DNA of 64,000 nucleotides from Gibbula magus (taxonomy: Eukaryota; Mollusca; Gastropoda; Trochida; Trochidae). Position 1 is the stretch's first letter. Every line of letters begins with the position of its first letter. The position numbers and the translations under genes are program-made. Below the pieces are notes generated by a model. The model saw only the letters and a program-made list of their open reading frames with translations. It ran no database searches and was not told the DNA's origin. The DNA is taken from NCBI GenBank assembly GCA_936450465.1, contig OW388298.1, positions 6,866,035 to 6,930,034 of the forward strand, in the 5' to 3' direction. Positions 12,900 through 24,875 of this stretch are shown here, piece by piece.

Positions 12900-13217
12900 T
12901 ATTGAATAGCTCCTTACCTGTTGCTGCTGTGAATCTGAACGAAAACCAAAGATTTATAGATAATCAACTACTTTATTGCAATGAATTTGACATTTTGGTG
13001 TAGATACTTACATCATTATCAAGCAAGTGATAAAATGAAGTTGTACATCTTGGAGAAAATGAAGGCAATCTGTCAAAGTCGTCATGGTTACTGATTCCTG
13101 GAAGTCAGTCCCTCAAGATTTACCACTCAGACATTAACTCAGCAGCCATCTAACCTCTGCCTTTCTTTTGTCTTTGCATTTGTTTCACAAAGCTAAGATC
13201 TGTTTCTTTTGTTCCAG
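12900..13217 (+). other. end of Vangl 5' intron with 3' splice site
   Basis: Pyrimidine-rich DNA (TCTGTTTCTTTTGTTCCAG) leads to an AG at 13216-13217, just before the Vangl exon. No upstream non-coding exon could be identified in this window. Confidence 0.6.
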
Positions 13218-13251
13218 GTTATAGTCAGTAGTGAGGGAAGCATCATCTAAG

Positions 13252-14482
13252 ATGGACGGTGCGGAGTCAGTCAGGTCTGGCCGGAGCGACCGTTCAGAGC
13301 GCTCACATCGGAGTCACAGCAGCCACCACCGGCACCGACACCAACAAGGGGGACGACCTCCAAGTCACAAAGGTCGCAGTCGGGACCGCGGGGACCGAGA
13401 ACGTGACAGGGATCGGGACGATCGGTCAGTCACAATCAAAACTCCGGGACACATGTCTGACGATAACCACGAGGAGGAACGGATAGAGGTGCAGGTTATT
13501 CCCCAGGATGACAACTGGGGCGACAATACGACCGCAATTACCGGGAATACCAGCGAAACTGGCTTCTCTATGGAGGATATGCACAAGTTCTCAAAAGATT
13601 TCGAAGACAATGTCGGCTTTGACTGTACGAGATATGTGGGATCTGCTCTGGCAGCTGTGCTTAGTGTGTTCGGGTTCCTCTCGCCCATCGCTATGGTTAT
13701 ACTGCCCAAGGTTGGCATCGTGGACTGGACGGTGCGCTCTGACGGGACGACGGTGACGATTGAGGACCAGATGGTGTGTAAGCCTGAGTGTGAGGGACTA
13801 CTCATCAGCTTCGCCTTCAAACTCATCATTCTCCTCATCGGCACATTCGCACTCTTCTTTCGGCAGCCGAAAGCTACGATGCCACGTGTGTTTATATTCC
13901 GAGCGGTTGTGCTGTTCCTCGTGTTCGTGCTGACCTTTGCCTTCTGGCTGTTCTACGGAGTGCGTATCTTCAAGGAGCGGGAATCCAACTACAACTCGAT
14001 CGTGCAGTTCTCTGTTTCCCTCGTAGATGGACTTCTCTTCATTCACTATCTGGCGGTCATACTGCTCGAGGTCCGTCAGTTGCAGCCTCAGTATGTGATA
14101 CACGTGACTCGCTCACCAGATGGCGCCAGTAGGGCGTATTCAGTCGGAGTACTCAGTATTCAGCGAGCCGCGGTGTGGATACTTGAGCAGTATTTGAAAG
14201 ACTTCCAGGCTTATAACCCTTATTTGGAGAACGCCACTCGGCGACCAGCCAAACTTACTGGATATAAGGTGTACGATGTCGATGGAGGCCTCAACCAGTC
14301 AAATCAACAGGGTCGATCGAGGGCGGTGTTTGCGGCAGCTGCTCGACGACGGGACGCGAGCCATAATGATCGTTTCTACGAGGAACAAGAGTACGACCGA
14401 CGGGTGAGGAAACGGAGGGCGAGACTTCTGGTAGCTGCGGAGGAGGCTTTTACTCACATAAAACGCATGCAGGACGAACAAG
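13252..14482 (+). CDS. Vangl: Vang-like planar cell polarity protein, coding exon 1
   Basis: Codes for residues 1-410 of a Van Gogh/Strabismus protein, the four-pass membrane protein that with Prickle marks one side of cells in planar cell polarity. The exon begins after an AG at 13217. The start ATG at 13252 follows an in-frame TAG (13222). The first 65 residues are Ser/Arg/His-rich. Next come the conserved RSVTI and DDNWGDNTTAITG segments, the region phosphorylated by casein kinase 1 in known VANGLs. Membrane segments lie near residues 130-153, 182-203, 213-240 and 251-274. After them come GASRAYSVG, LSIQRAAVWILE, the SRAVFAAAARRRD block, RRVRKRRARL and EEAFTHIKRMQ. The exon ends after a lone G before GTTTGT (phase 1). 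The whole protein is 552 residues, slightly longer than vertebrate VANGL (about 520), with the extra length mainly N-terminal. The near-intronless layout is unusual. The call is by family resemblance, with high certainty. Confidence 0.97.
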
Positions 14483-17400
14483 GTTTGTTGTTATCTTTAT
14501 TTCATCGTTAGCGGTGCATTTTAGGTCAAATTTGTTTACTGCATTTGCTGTTTTCCATAAATATTTTCGACTTTCCCTCAAGAACTGTTGCAAGCCAAAG
14601 GTAAATTTTTTGTAGGGAGGAATATTGCATCTAACTGGCCCAAAATTTTCATGGTGAGAGGGGTTTGATATAGTGTAACTTGTCAGTCAGATTAGAATTG
14701 ACCCTTTTCTGAGGAATAATATCTGCAAAATTGTGTATCTACCAGGATATGAACTGATTCTCTAGAGTTTTGGCCTCACGGTCTGATGACACCCCATATA
14801 GACCCGTGTTCTGTAAGAGTTTAGTGCAGACGAAACCCAGTCATTAGCTGGTCAATCATATCATAATAATAATAGTGCATATTTATAAAGCGCACACGCT
14901 CGAAAGCATGCTCAAAGCGCTAGTCTTCAAACGATTGCCATTTTAATTGCATTCAGAATCGTTCGTTAACACTTTCTTAAAGTTACGGAAACAGCAAAAA
15001 AGATGGCTGTCGTGAGTTACTTGCCCCTGGCTTCCTGCACTGAGTACTTTTGTTAGAGGTCTTGTGATTGGCTGTCTGATTTGCATCAGAACTTGGAAGT
15101 ATACGGGCCATCATCAGACAGTTTGCCAAATGAGTTCGTATTTGGGTAAATGCACGGATTTGCAACTTTTTTCCTCAAACTGTATATTGGAATCGGACTG
15201 CACTAGGCTCAAAACAATATTTTAAAAGATTATCCCCCGGAATAAATTAACAGAGGATGTTCATATCCCCTCAATTTTTTCTGCAGAACCTCCATAAGTA
15301 ATTTGATAATATATCATATATATCATGCGATCTTCCACTTTTCTAAACATACTTGAAAAGAACGATATACTGGTCAAAATGAGCTCATCGTATTAAAGAA
15401 CCCATCTGATGTTTACTCTTTTCTATATATAACCTTACTTCACGTGAGAAACTATATTATTTTGTACCTGAGGCAGATAATTTGAGATTTTCTAAGCCGA
15501 GACCAGTCATATTAACAATCAGTTTGCTCTTTATCATATTCAAGATCTCTTTATCATTTATGTCATGTCATTAACATGTGCTAATGTCCAAAACGATCAA
15601 ATCATTTTCCTGGCAAACATCCCCTGGTGTGTAATTATCGTAGTTCTTGCCGGGATCTATCCATTTATGAACTTGTTCAGAAAATATTATAAAAATATTA
15701 TTGTCCCTGGTCACAAATTGTTTTTGCATGCCCCAGGTAGTGGTACTTATTTAGCCGTCAATCTCGTCCTGTAGTAGTAGAGAAGGGAAATGAACTCAAT
15801 TAGAAACAGCTTGTCTATATTTAACCCTCCCCCTGCCATGGAAGCATTGTGTTGCTGTAGTTGTTCTTGTGTAGTGGAAAGATTCGTATAGAATAGCACT
15901 GCTTGCAAGAGGCGAATAGCTGATTATAGGTGTTATAGCTGATATTTTCTGCTGGTGTTTCTAAAATAAGACAGTTTAGTATTCCATGATAAGTCGTAGA
16001 TTTTTTTGTCAATGAAAATGTTTTTAGAATGTTATTGAATGCAACAGTCTATTTTCCCCTAATTTCAAGGCTTGCAATTTCATTTCTATTATGTACATTC
16101 AGGTATCATGTTATCGATGTGTGGGAATAGTGTGTCCTGATGGCCGTGTGTAATTATCATTTATCACGCACCAATGTGAGCGAGTGACATTATGATGGTT
16201 GCTAACTGCCTCATTGTTTCTGCTGGAGAATAAACGCACATTTCTCACATTAATCTCTGTTAAGCTGATTTATCGCTTGTTATACGTCACCTGACCTGTA
16301 CGATATTGTGACATGTCAGCCCGACATAGACAACTGTTGTTTATCACCTAGCTATCGGTCCATAATTATCACTTATTAGCCGTTATATGAGACAAGTGCA
16401 GGTCAATTGATTTCCGGCCAGTTTGAAGAGATTGTTATTTCGTGTCACGTGTTAAGCTTTTCCTAATGATTAAGGATTTAATGTAGTTGATGGTAAAATT
16501 TAAATGTTTAGTTCGATATTCTAAGAACCTATTAGACAAAGTAAATGTTATATTTTTATCGTCATTGTCCTAATGCAGTGATTACTGGGCATTTGTCTTC
16601 CTTTCACTTTCTCGAAAGTCCCATTGTGTATTTCAAACTAAAAAGATGTTGTAATTATTCGCAGTTTTTCAATATGATTCTACCCTAATGGCAATATATT
16701 ATATGACATCTATATGTATAAACAGTCACTGTTTCAAAGTTTCTCCCAATAGGTCCATGTCACACTGCAGTGATAGTTCTGGTGTAGTCACGTATTGGTT
16801 CACCAGTCTCCCTTGGTTGAAATTTAACCCTTGGTCTTCCATAGAGTAGCAACAAAGTTAAATATCTATTAAAGAAGCCGAACAACTCATTAAAATTATT
16901 TATTTCTTGAAAATTATTCAACAGCAATGTTCCCTCATTTTATGAAAATAATACATCTTGAAGATCATTTATCGTGTATAACATTCAACAACAATGTTGC
17001 ACCATTTATTGAAGATAATTTATCGTGTATAACATTCAACAACAATGTTGCACCATTTATTGAAGATCATTTATCGTGTATAACATTCAACAACAATGTT
17101 GCACCATTTATTGAAGATCATTTATCGTGTATAACATTCAACAACAATGTTGCACCATTTATTGAAGATCATTTATCGTGTATAACATTCAACAACAATG
17201 TTGCACCATTTATTGAAGATCATTTATCGTGTATAACATTCAACAACAATGTTGCACCATTTATTGAAGATCATTTATCGTGTATAACATTCAACAACAA
17301 TGTTGCACCATTTATTGAAGATCATTTATCGTGTATAACATTCAACAACAATGTTGCACCATTTATTGAAGATCATTTATCGTGTATAACATTCAACAAC

Positions 17401-17871
17401 AATGTTGCACCATTTATTGAAGATCATTTATCGTGTATAACATTCAACAACAATGTTGCACCATTTATTGAAGATCATTTATCGTGTATAACATTCAACA
17501 ACAATGTTGCACCATTTATTGAAGATCATTTATCGTGTATAACATTCAACAACAATGTTGCACCATTTATTGAAGATCATTTATCGTGTATAACATTCAA
17601 CAACAATGTTGCACCATTTATTGAAGATAATTTATCGTGTATAACATTCAACAACAATGTTGCACCATTTATTGAAGATAATTTATCGTGTATAACATTC
17701 AACAACAATGATCCACCATTTATTGAAGATCATTTATCGTGTATAACATTCAACAACAATGTTCCACCTTTTATTGAACATAATTCATTTTGTATAACAA
17801 TACACAACAATGTTGCACCACTATCTCCAATCAGCGATATCTCCCACTAACCGATCCCTATCTCTCCACAG
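14483..17871 (+). other. Vangl intron
   Basis: GT (14483) to AG (17870-17871). Positions 14868-14935 contain GTGCATATTTATAAAGCGCA followed by GCTCAAAGCGCT, a pattern seen in dispersed invertebrate repeats. The rest up to 16940 has no recognised feature. The 3' end is filled by the 51-bp satellite described next, leaving about 50 bp of unique sequence before the splice acceptor (CCTATCTCTCCACAG). Confidence 0.9.
16955..17815 (+). repeat. 51-bp satellite in Vangl intron, about 17 copies
   Basis: The unit is CATTTATCGTGTATAACATT, CAACAACAATGTTGCACCAT and TTATTGAAGAT. The copies are nearly identical except the last three or four, which drift toward the splice acceptor. Because 51 is divisible by three, a frame stays open for about 300 codons, but it is out of phase with the Vangl exon that follows and is not taken as coding. 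Each unit contains the short palindrome-like CAACA-A-TGTTG. Confidence 0.95.
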
Positions 17872-18299
17872 GTCCAGCCATCCCCATGGACCCACAGGAA
17901 GCTGCTCAGGCCGTCTTCCCATCCATGGCTCGGGCGCTACAGAAGTTTCTCCGAGTTACCCGGCAACAGCCTCGATACACGATGGAATCAGTTCTCCATC
18001 ATCTGGCAGTCTGTATTGCTCACGACATGAGTCCGCGCTCGTTCGTCGAGCGTTATCTCACACAAGGGGAGGTAATCATGAACGACAAGAGCTACAAGTC
18101 GACGGAGCGGTGGGTGCTGGTGTGTGACCAGCTACTCACGAGGGAGATAGAGCACGAATCTTTGTTCCAGCTTCGTGCCGGAGATGTTTCCTTGCTGTGC
18201 AATGTACGGAGAATCCCACATTTTAGTCTTACCGAAGAGGTGATCGACCCCAAAAATAACAAATTTGTGCTACGGTTGAACTCCGAGACCTCTGTATAG
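17872..18299 (+). CDS. Vangl: Vang-like planar cell polarity protein, coding exon 2
   Basis: Completes the protein started at 13252-14482. The first two bases complete the split Gly codon (G|GT, residue 411), and residues 412-552 follow. Conserved cytoplasmic C-terminal motifs are MDPQEAAQAVF, SMARALQKFLR, QQPRYTMESVLHHL, CIAHDMSPRSFVERYL, and the PHFSLTEEVIDPKNNKF block. The stop TAG is at 18297-18299. The last four residues, ETSV, are the invariant PDZ-binding motif that recruits Dishevelled, Scribble and related proteins. The splice acceptor is CTCTCCACAG at 17871. An upstream in-frame reading back into the intron (from 17790) exists but runs through non-conserved sequence and is rejected. 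Confidence 0.97.
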
Positions 18300-18710
18300 T
18301 GACCAAGACTTCTTATTGGACACTCTGTGACCTTCACCTTCATGCTATCTTCTCATTTCTTAATCTCTCATTGTGCAGAAAACACTTGTTGTGATGGTCA
18401 TTTGAACTCTGGAAGGTGTGAGAGCTATGTGACCTTTTGTGAAAATTTTATGACCTTGTGAAAATTATGTGACCTCTGTTTAAGGTCATGTTGCCATTTG
18501 TGAAGGTCACACGACCTGGAAAAGTTGTGAATTTATGACCACGTGGAACACATGACTTGTGAATTGTATGTATGACTTGTTTGTGAAGTAGGTCATGTGA
18601 TTTCTGAAAGTCATGTGACCTGTCCTGGAGCTGTTATTGGTTGTGTGTCATGTGTATATTCATGCATTGTATGTGTCCGTATTAAATGTGGGAATGTGAT
18701 TTTCCTCTTT
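18300..18710 (+). other. probable Vangl 3' untranslated region
   Basis: Follows the Vangl stop. It is notably rich in GTGACC, TGACC and GGTCA words in both orientations (about eleven between 18299 and 18625). ATTAAA at 18681-18686 is a possible poly(A) signal. The true transcript end is not provable from sequence. Confidence 0.5.
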
Positions 18711-21700
18711 ATCATAGCTTTTCATAGTGTGAATTTTAATACCTAAATCTTTCTCCTTAGATATTCTGAGAGAAAACATCATGTATTTTATATAATTATT
18801 CTCATTGAAGATCATTCTAATATGTTCACGAGCAAATCAAAAGGAAACATTTGAAAAAAAATGTTCTGAGTAAAATCTAAAATAGTGAATCAGATCTTAA
18901 TTATGTTAGAGAATTCTCAAAATATTACTTTTTCACATTTGAAATATGCAGTATAGAATATCTGATGCAGCTGTGTATATGAGTTGTAATGCAGCTGGTT
19001 TTATGTGACCACGCCATCCACTGATGTGTAAATATGTGTTACATTTTTGTGAGACACTTTTTGTCCTCTTCAGCCTAAAATCTCTTAAATTCAGGTTGTT
19101 AATCTCCATTATCTCAAAGTTTTTATTCTGTTGGGAAATTAATGTTCAACACTCTCCACAAAGAAATTTATTTAATTTCATTTGTTTGAAATATTTAAAT
19201 ATTATAATCACAAAGGTTTTCTTTCTTCCATTCAAGTTATATTTTAAGTTTCTGTTTCATCAAATTGGATAGTCAAAGGAAAATCAATTGTTTCCTTAAA
19301 GCCTCTTTATGCAAAGAAATTTTAAAATTTCCAAAAACAATCACACCTTTGCGACCAACAGAATAATTTCTAAATAACCTTTCAGGAAAATTATTAATAA
19401 GGTCATTGACTGGTGTGTTGAGAATTTGAAAATCAATAAGAACGTTAAAAAGTATCATTTTGAATAGCCACTGCCGATAGTCTTTAAGGGGAGATAATCA
19501 CTTCATGTATCATGCACTTAGAGAGAGAGAAGCACATAAGAGTTACCTCCCTTTCTCACATTTTGCCTTGTACCAACTCAGGTTAACGCATCAGTTTGAC
19601 AAGTGATTAGAGGACCAATCGTCATTGAGAACCAAAGATCACGGTTTATTTTTGTACATTTAGTTCCCATGATGCACTTGCAGGAAGTCACGCTATTGTA
19701 TTTTTTGTCTCAGTTGATTCTAAACCGTCCCGTCTCTCCCGGATACTATCAATATCAGGAGGGTTATAATTCTTATGCATCATGTCCAGGATTTTACTGA
19801 AAAATAACATTTTGTTTACCTATAAAATCATAAACATCAGATGTTGATGGAAGAATTTAGTAAGTGAATGTTTCTGTCAGGGGTGTAGGTGTAGGACATC
19901 ATTATGCTACTTTTAACAGTGATTTTCAAAAATATCAACTGTTGTTCTTCAAAAAATAAATATTCGAAAATAATTGTAACTGTAATTATGATCTGATATT
20001 ATTCTTTTTGCTAATTTTAATTTTTGTGCCTCACTTTCGTAACTCTCAAAGTTAAGCACTTGCTATAAAATCACATTTTGTAAATTCATTGCCAAAATGC
20101 AATATGTATTTGTCAAAACTGTTCGCAATGATGTGAATTGAAATGTAACTCAACAAGTTGAACACATGCAGCCCTGCTTAGTAAACATGTTGCTAAATGA
20201 TAGAGAGAATCTCATAGAAATTCAACTGAAGCACTTCGCCGATATTCTTGAGTTTAAGCTGAAACGCGATGGATGTAGTCGCCATAGTAACGAATCTAGT
20301 GTACAAAGTGTTACATAGTTTAGGAGAAGCAATTTTTTTTTAAATGTAATAATTTGATATTGTCGCCCTGCTGCTGTCATATTTTGCAAGTAATAATTTA
20401 TTTTGCTTCAACATTATTATTTTTTCATGAACATTCATTCACTATCCATTGTAAATATTCAATCATTGTGTCATTTGTAGGAAATTGTAGAATCTCTTTT
20501 TTTGCAGTTCATCTCATACAATCATTTTGTCAGACTAAATGCTTATATATATGTTGTAGAATGATGTAGAAATTTCATTTCCTCGAAGGGTGGATTATGT
20601 TAAGGGAAATGATGTTAGTTATTAAAATATAAAGTCAGTGCCAATTGAACTATGTACTATTTTGAAAATTCATGTCAAGCATCAAAACATGTTTTGTTCA
20701 TGAGGCCTGAAACCATTCTTAACCTACAGATATTATTATCATGTTAAGGGAATGGATTTGTTAATTAGACCATGTTATTAGAATATAAAGTTTCTTGTCA
20801 ATTGAAAATAAACTTTGAAACTATGTACCTCAATGGAAAATTCATGTCAAGTATAAAAACTTTTGTTCATTTGGCCTGAAATCATTTTCTCACTCAGATG
20901 TTACTTGAGTCAGCTCTTCCAATATTACCTCTATTACAAGTGGGACACTTTCTTGGCCTGATTGGTTGCAAATTAAATTAGTTATTCAATCAGCATGGTT
21001 GCAAACTGAAACCGTTAAAACGTCTACTTCTTTTATCTGTGAGATGTACAAGACAGATGCAAGACATTTATTTATTTGTAAGACATAAGGACTAGATCCA
21101 TGTTGAAAATTGTCACTGCTAGGGAGTTTCACTATAGTGAGAAATATGGCCCATTTGTAATGGAGGTTCTGTGGGAAGAAATAACTTGAGTGGGAAAGAA
21201 TTATCCTGAGACTTGTTATTCAAATATATGAAATATCCTTGAATGTGTGTCAATTTATAAGCAAATTTAAAACTAAAAATTCATTTTGAGTAATATTTTT
21301 GAACATCTATTAAAATGTTTACACAATGTATATATCCTATTTCAAATGAGGGACAACATGCTTGACTGAAATAAAATGCAATGATTTATTGAAAATATTT
21401 TTCACAATTCTGTCCAACAATACCATTGAATCTCTAGAGAAGCACTCGATAAACTATTTCCCTCTGTCCAGTTTTATTTCCAGCTCGTCTAGTAGTGTTC
21501 CATCATTTTCATCCTCAGTTTTCATCCTCAGTTTTCATCCTCAGTTCACTTTTATAGTCTGATAATTTTGTACATAAGTTTATGGTAAATAAATAATTTT
21601 CAAACATAGCTTGAATGTTTGTTGTTTTAAGAAGTGCAAGCGACTGATGTGTTGAGAACAAAAGTGATGACACGAACTACAAAGTCACTTGGATCCTCTC

Positions 21701-21832
21701 TACAGCATATATATATATATCTATATATCTATATAGGGAAATTCTTACTAATTAACCTCCCCTGAGTCGTACGGTAACGTTAACAATTGATCCCAAGATA
21801 CCTCCCCACAAACAGTCTGTTTTGGAGGTCCA
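18711..21832. other. intergenic, gene-free
   Basis: AT-rich with no supported exon. A loose duplication (GGCCTGAAA(C/T)CATT...ATGTTAAGG...ATTCATGTCAAG) links about 20590-20720 and 20745-20890. A TATATATC microsatellite lies at 21705-21735. Confidence 0.5.
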
Positions 21833-22105
21833 GGGGTGGAATAGCGCAGTAGTTAGTGTGGTCGGCTTCGGATCATGGGGTCCGGGCTTTGAATCCTGCC
21901 AGTAGTAGAACTGTTCTACACGCTGTAAGGTTTGGGTTCAATGCTACACTGAATTTCAATGGTTCCAGTCATTGCTCGCAGGTTTCTCCGCAATACATAG
22001 CCACATGGCCCTGCAGGCTTTCTCCCTGCCATAATACTAGCAGCAGTGATATAAGTGAAATACTCTTTAAAGCGGCGTTAAACCCCAACTCACCTCACTT
22101 TACCT
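21833..22105 (+). mobile_element. tRNA-derived SINE, second copy
   Basis: Same family as 5266-5663. The head is GGGTGGAATAGCGCAGTAGT, a weak box B (GCTTTGAATCCTGCC, ending near 21900) follows, and the tail is AAAGCGGCGTTAAACCCCAA then CTCACCTCAC. It is the more complete copy, with one tail. Confidence 0.8.
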
Positions 22106-22539
22106 TAAGTTCCATAAGTTTTGGCAGAGAAGTCGGAAATGTGGAAAGGTGGCAGATCGAGAGGGACAGTCTGGATCCACCTTTACTCCCAGCTGAGGTG
22201 CGGTTTGGTTGAGAAGTCGACAGCCTGATAGGCTAAGAAATAAATCTAGTGATCTTGAATGATATGTTTTATGGTTTGAGTGATGTTTCAGACAAAAGTA
22301 ACTTCCTCATTGAGTCAATGTTTAAGTTATGTTTCCATGGAAACTGTCAATGTTTATATATGTTAATATGTTTAGCCCATAAAGGTTTATCTAGAGACCT
22401 GTCACGAAAACACCATTTTACAAACAATTCAAATATATATACCAAACGGAGCCCTAAAGATGCCTTAATTTCTGAGCTAGTTAGAGCTGAGTAATCTAGA
22501 CTTGCTATAATTTTCTAGACTGGGTTGGTTGTCAATTGA
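22106..22539. other. intergenic, gene-free
   Basis: No exon or known repeat recognised. Confidence 0.45.
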
Positions 22540-23330
22540 ATATTTTGCTCTAGGGTCTGGATGACAGACTAGGGACCATGATTGAGAGGCCTTAGTAAGC
22601 ATTCAAAATTCGGAAAGTGTGATCTCAAGAACGAAAAGGCCAAGAAAGCTGAAATCTTGTGTACATAATCCTTAGCAAATGGGGATCTTAAATTGCAGAG
22701 TTTGTGGCCCTGGTGGTCCTCAGATGCCATGGGCCAAAAAACCTATTTTAGGCTTTTTCTCCAGAAGTAAGTGCTAGAAAGTTGAAATATATCGACTCCT
22801 AAGACATTTTGGATTGAAATTGTACATTTGGTGACCATGTGACCCCTAGTAAGGACAACATTGGCCACTCCTGAAAACGTTTTTAGCTCATCAGACCTGA
22901 CCTCAAAAACCTATTTCGTCTTTCTTCTCTAGAACCAGCTCTGTAGTGACTACAGACAGTTGGCATCTCGTGTACATACTCCTACTGTCACTTCTTAGAT
23001 CATGGATATCTTGTTTAATAAGGGCCCAAGGAACCACAGCATTAAAACCTATTTTCGTCTTATTCTCCAGAACCACTGATTCCAGAGAACCAGAATCATT
23101 AGTACAGTTAGCTTGGCAAGCGGAGATTCTGATTCATATATTTGGTGACCTTTTGATCCCTAATAAGGTCCTCAGGGGCCATAAACTCAAGGACTATATT
23201 TGTCTTTTTCTCCAGAACCAGTAACTCTAGAGAGTTGAAGTTCTGTGTACAGGCACCTTGGCAAGTGGGGATTATAATTTATAGATTTGGTAACTTTTGG
23301 GTGTCATGCTTTTATGATCTTCTACAGAAT
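22540..23330 (+). repeat. strongly diverged tandem repeat, period roughly 150-190 bp
   Basis: The block (A)AAACCTATTT(T)...CTTTTTCTCCAGAACCA..., AGAAAGTTGAA..., TGTGTACA..., TTGGTGACC...TGACCCCTA...AAGGTCCTC recurs about four to five times with heavy drift (clear anchors: CTCCAGAAGTAAG at 22761, CTCTAGAACCAG at 22925, CTCCAGAACCACT at 23065, CTCCAGAACCAG at 23210). I believe similar repeats occur in other lophotrochozoan genomes, but no function is known to me. Confidence 0.65.
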
Positions 23331-23999
23331 GAAAAGTCTTTGTATTGGTCTCTTGGATAATGAATTGTAATTTTTCAAACAATATGTCTAGTGTTTATTT
23401 AAAACCTGATTTTCGAGATCATTTTGGATGCTATTTCAGGATTAATTCTGATCGAACTGAGATATGAATGTTCTTTCTCAGGCTCTAGAACAAGTCAAAC
23501 TTGTCGACTTTATTTCAATCCTATTTTATTTCCATTTTATCGTGACTTCCGTTGTCTTGTCTGCAAATATTGAAGCTCATACAGATCCCTTGCAATTAAC
23601 ACACGCACTCAAAAATTTCAAATTGTTGCCATTATGGACTAATCGTGGCCTAGTGTAAACGCAGCATATGCAGATTAAACATTTGTAATGATTATTATCC
23701 GAAATATTAAGAACAAAAGCACTAGGAATATGATACATGCTAACTTTCAACTTTCTCGCGAGTATAGGTCTCTGTCCCTTTCACAGCTAGGACATACTGT
23801 CCTTTCTCTCAAAATGAATGATTTCTATTATAATTTTTTTTAATTTCCGCCTTTAAAAATATGTTAACGGTGCTTATTCTATTCAGGTGCATGTTTCAGT
23901 TCAAACACATTTTTAAATGTTCATTTCTGATTTGATCTAGGTACAATTTGGTGTATTTTCTTGACATAAAATCGATTTTTTACAGCCACATCTGTGTCA
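23331..23999. other. intergenic, gene-free
   Basis: No supported exon. Confidence 0.45.
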
Positions 24000-24170
24000 A
24001 GTGACTTTTTTTGGCCTCAAAAGCAAGGTCACGTGACATTTTTGGCTTCCAAAGCAAGGTCACGTGGCTTTTTTTTGGCCCCAAAGTAAGGTCACGTGAC
24101 TTTTTTTGGCCCCAAAGTAAGGTCACGTGACTTTTTTTTGGCCCCAAAGCAAGGTCACGTGATTTTAAAT
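24000..24170. repeat. 31/32-bp minisatellite carrying CACGTG palindromes
   Basis: The unit is GGTCACGTGACTTTTTTTGG followed by CCCCAAAG(C/T)AA. Five CACGTG cores fall in copies starting at 24028, 24059, 24091, 24122 and 24154. Three of the decamers are the perfect palindrome GTCACGTGAC (24028, 24091, 24122), the other two end in GC and AT. That decamer equals the published TFEB/CLEAR-type and USF-type E-box consensus. Regulatory activity is inference only. Confidence 0.8.
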
Positions 24171-24531
24171 TTAAATAATCAGTCAAACACACTTTAAACC
24201 CCATCCAAAATTACTAAGTTTTTCGTGACCCCCCCCCACCTCATCCCCCCCCAAGATGGTATTTGTATTTAACTGGCTTTCGCTCGTTAAATACAAACCC
24301 CTCACTCGTTTCATAAATGTTATTAAACCGGACATCATTTAGTATTCTCTATATATACGCAAGGAACATCCACTTTTGGGCAAGACAACAGTGGTTTGAC
24401 ATTACAGCCACCTATAATTTACCGGTCAAGACGTCTATTGTTAGTATTGACATCAGTGAATGCATCATCATTGTTTGCTTCAAGCCAACATTGGTGTTGC
24501 AGGCTTTTTCCCACTGATTATAAGTGTAATA

Positions 24532-24653
24532 CAGTAGAACACTGATATAGCGAACAAATTTATAAGTCCTGTTAAAAGCTCTATGCCAAATGTGAATAGC
24601 GAACAGCGGATATTCTTTGGTCCCTTGGAGTTTATTTTATCCGTGTTCTACTG
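24532..24653. mobile_element. short inverted-repeat element, pogo/Tigger-like ends
   Basis: Left end CAGTAGAACACTGATA and right end (TTATCCGTGTTCTACTG) are inverted copies, with TA immediately before the left end. CAGTNGAAC termini at TA sites are typical of pogo/Tigger MITEs. At 122 bp it has no coding capacity. A weak SINE-like tail remnant lies just upstream (24495-24530). Confidence 0.6.
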
Positions 24654-24841
24654 CAATTCTGAAAACAATGTTTAGATCTTTAATCATCTCTTCCAGGCTG
24701 AGATTTGTAACACATTCTTGCATTAAATTCATAATTAGAAAAAGCAATAACAAGTAACACATGATATTTTCAATTTGTTTTATTTTGACATTTTGCCACA
24801 GTCGACTTGGAGAGGCAGAAATCACATAATGCTTCATGCTT

Positions 24842-24842
24842 G

Positions 24843-24874
<32 letters not shown>

Positions 24875-24875
24875 G
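24842..24875. repeat. (GACA)n microsatellite
   Basis: Eight uninterrupted copies of the tetranucleotide GACA/ACAG. Confidence 0.9.

Noticed and set aside
13231..13251. Upstream GTG start adding seven residues to Vangl
   Set aside because: ATG at 13252 is the first ATG after an in-frame stop and gives the expected start. Non-ATG starts are not needed.
16927..17850. 307-codon repeat protein frame before Vangl exon 2
   Set aside because: A product of the 51-bp satellite, in a different phase from the Vangl exon, with a clear splice acceptor after it.
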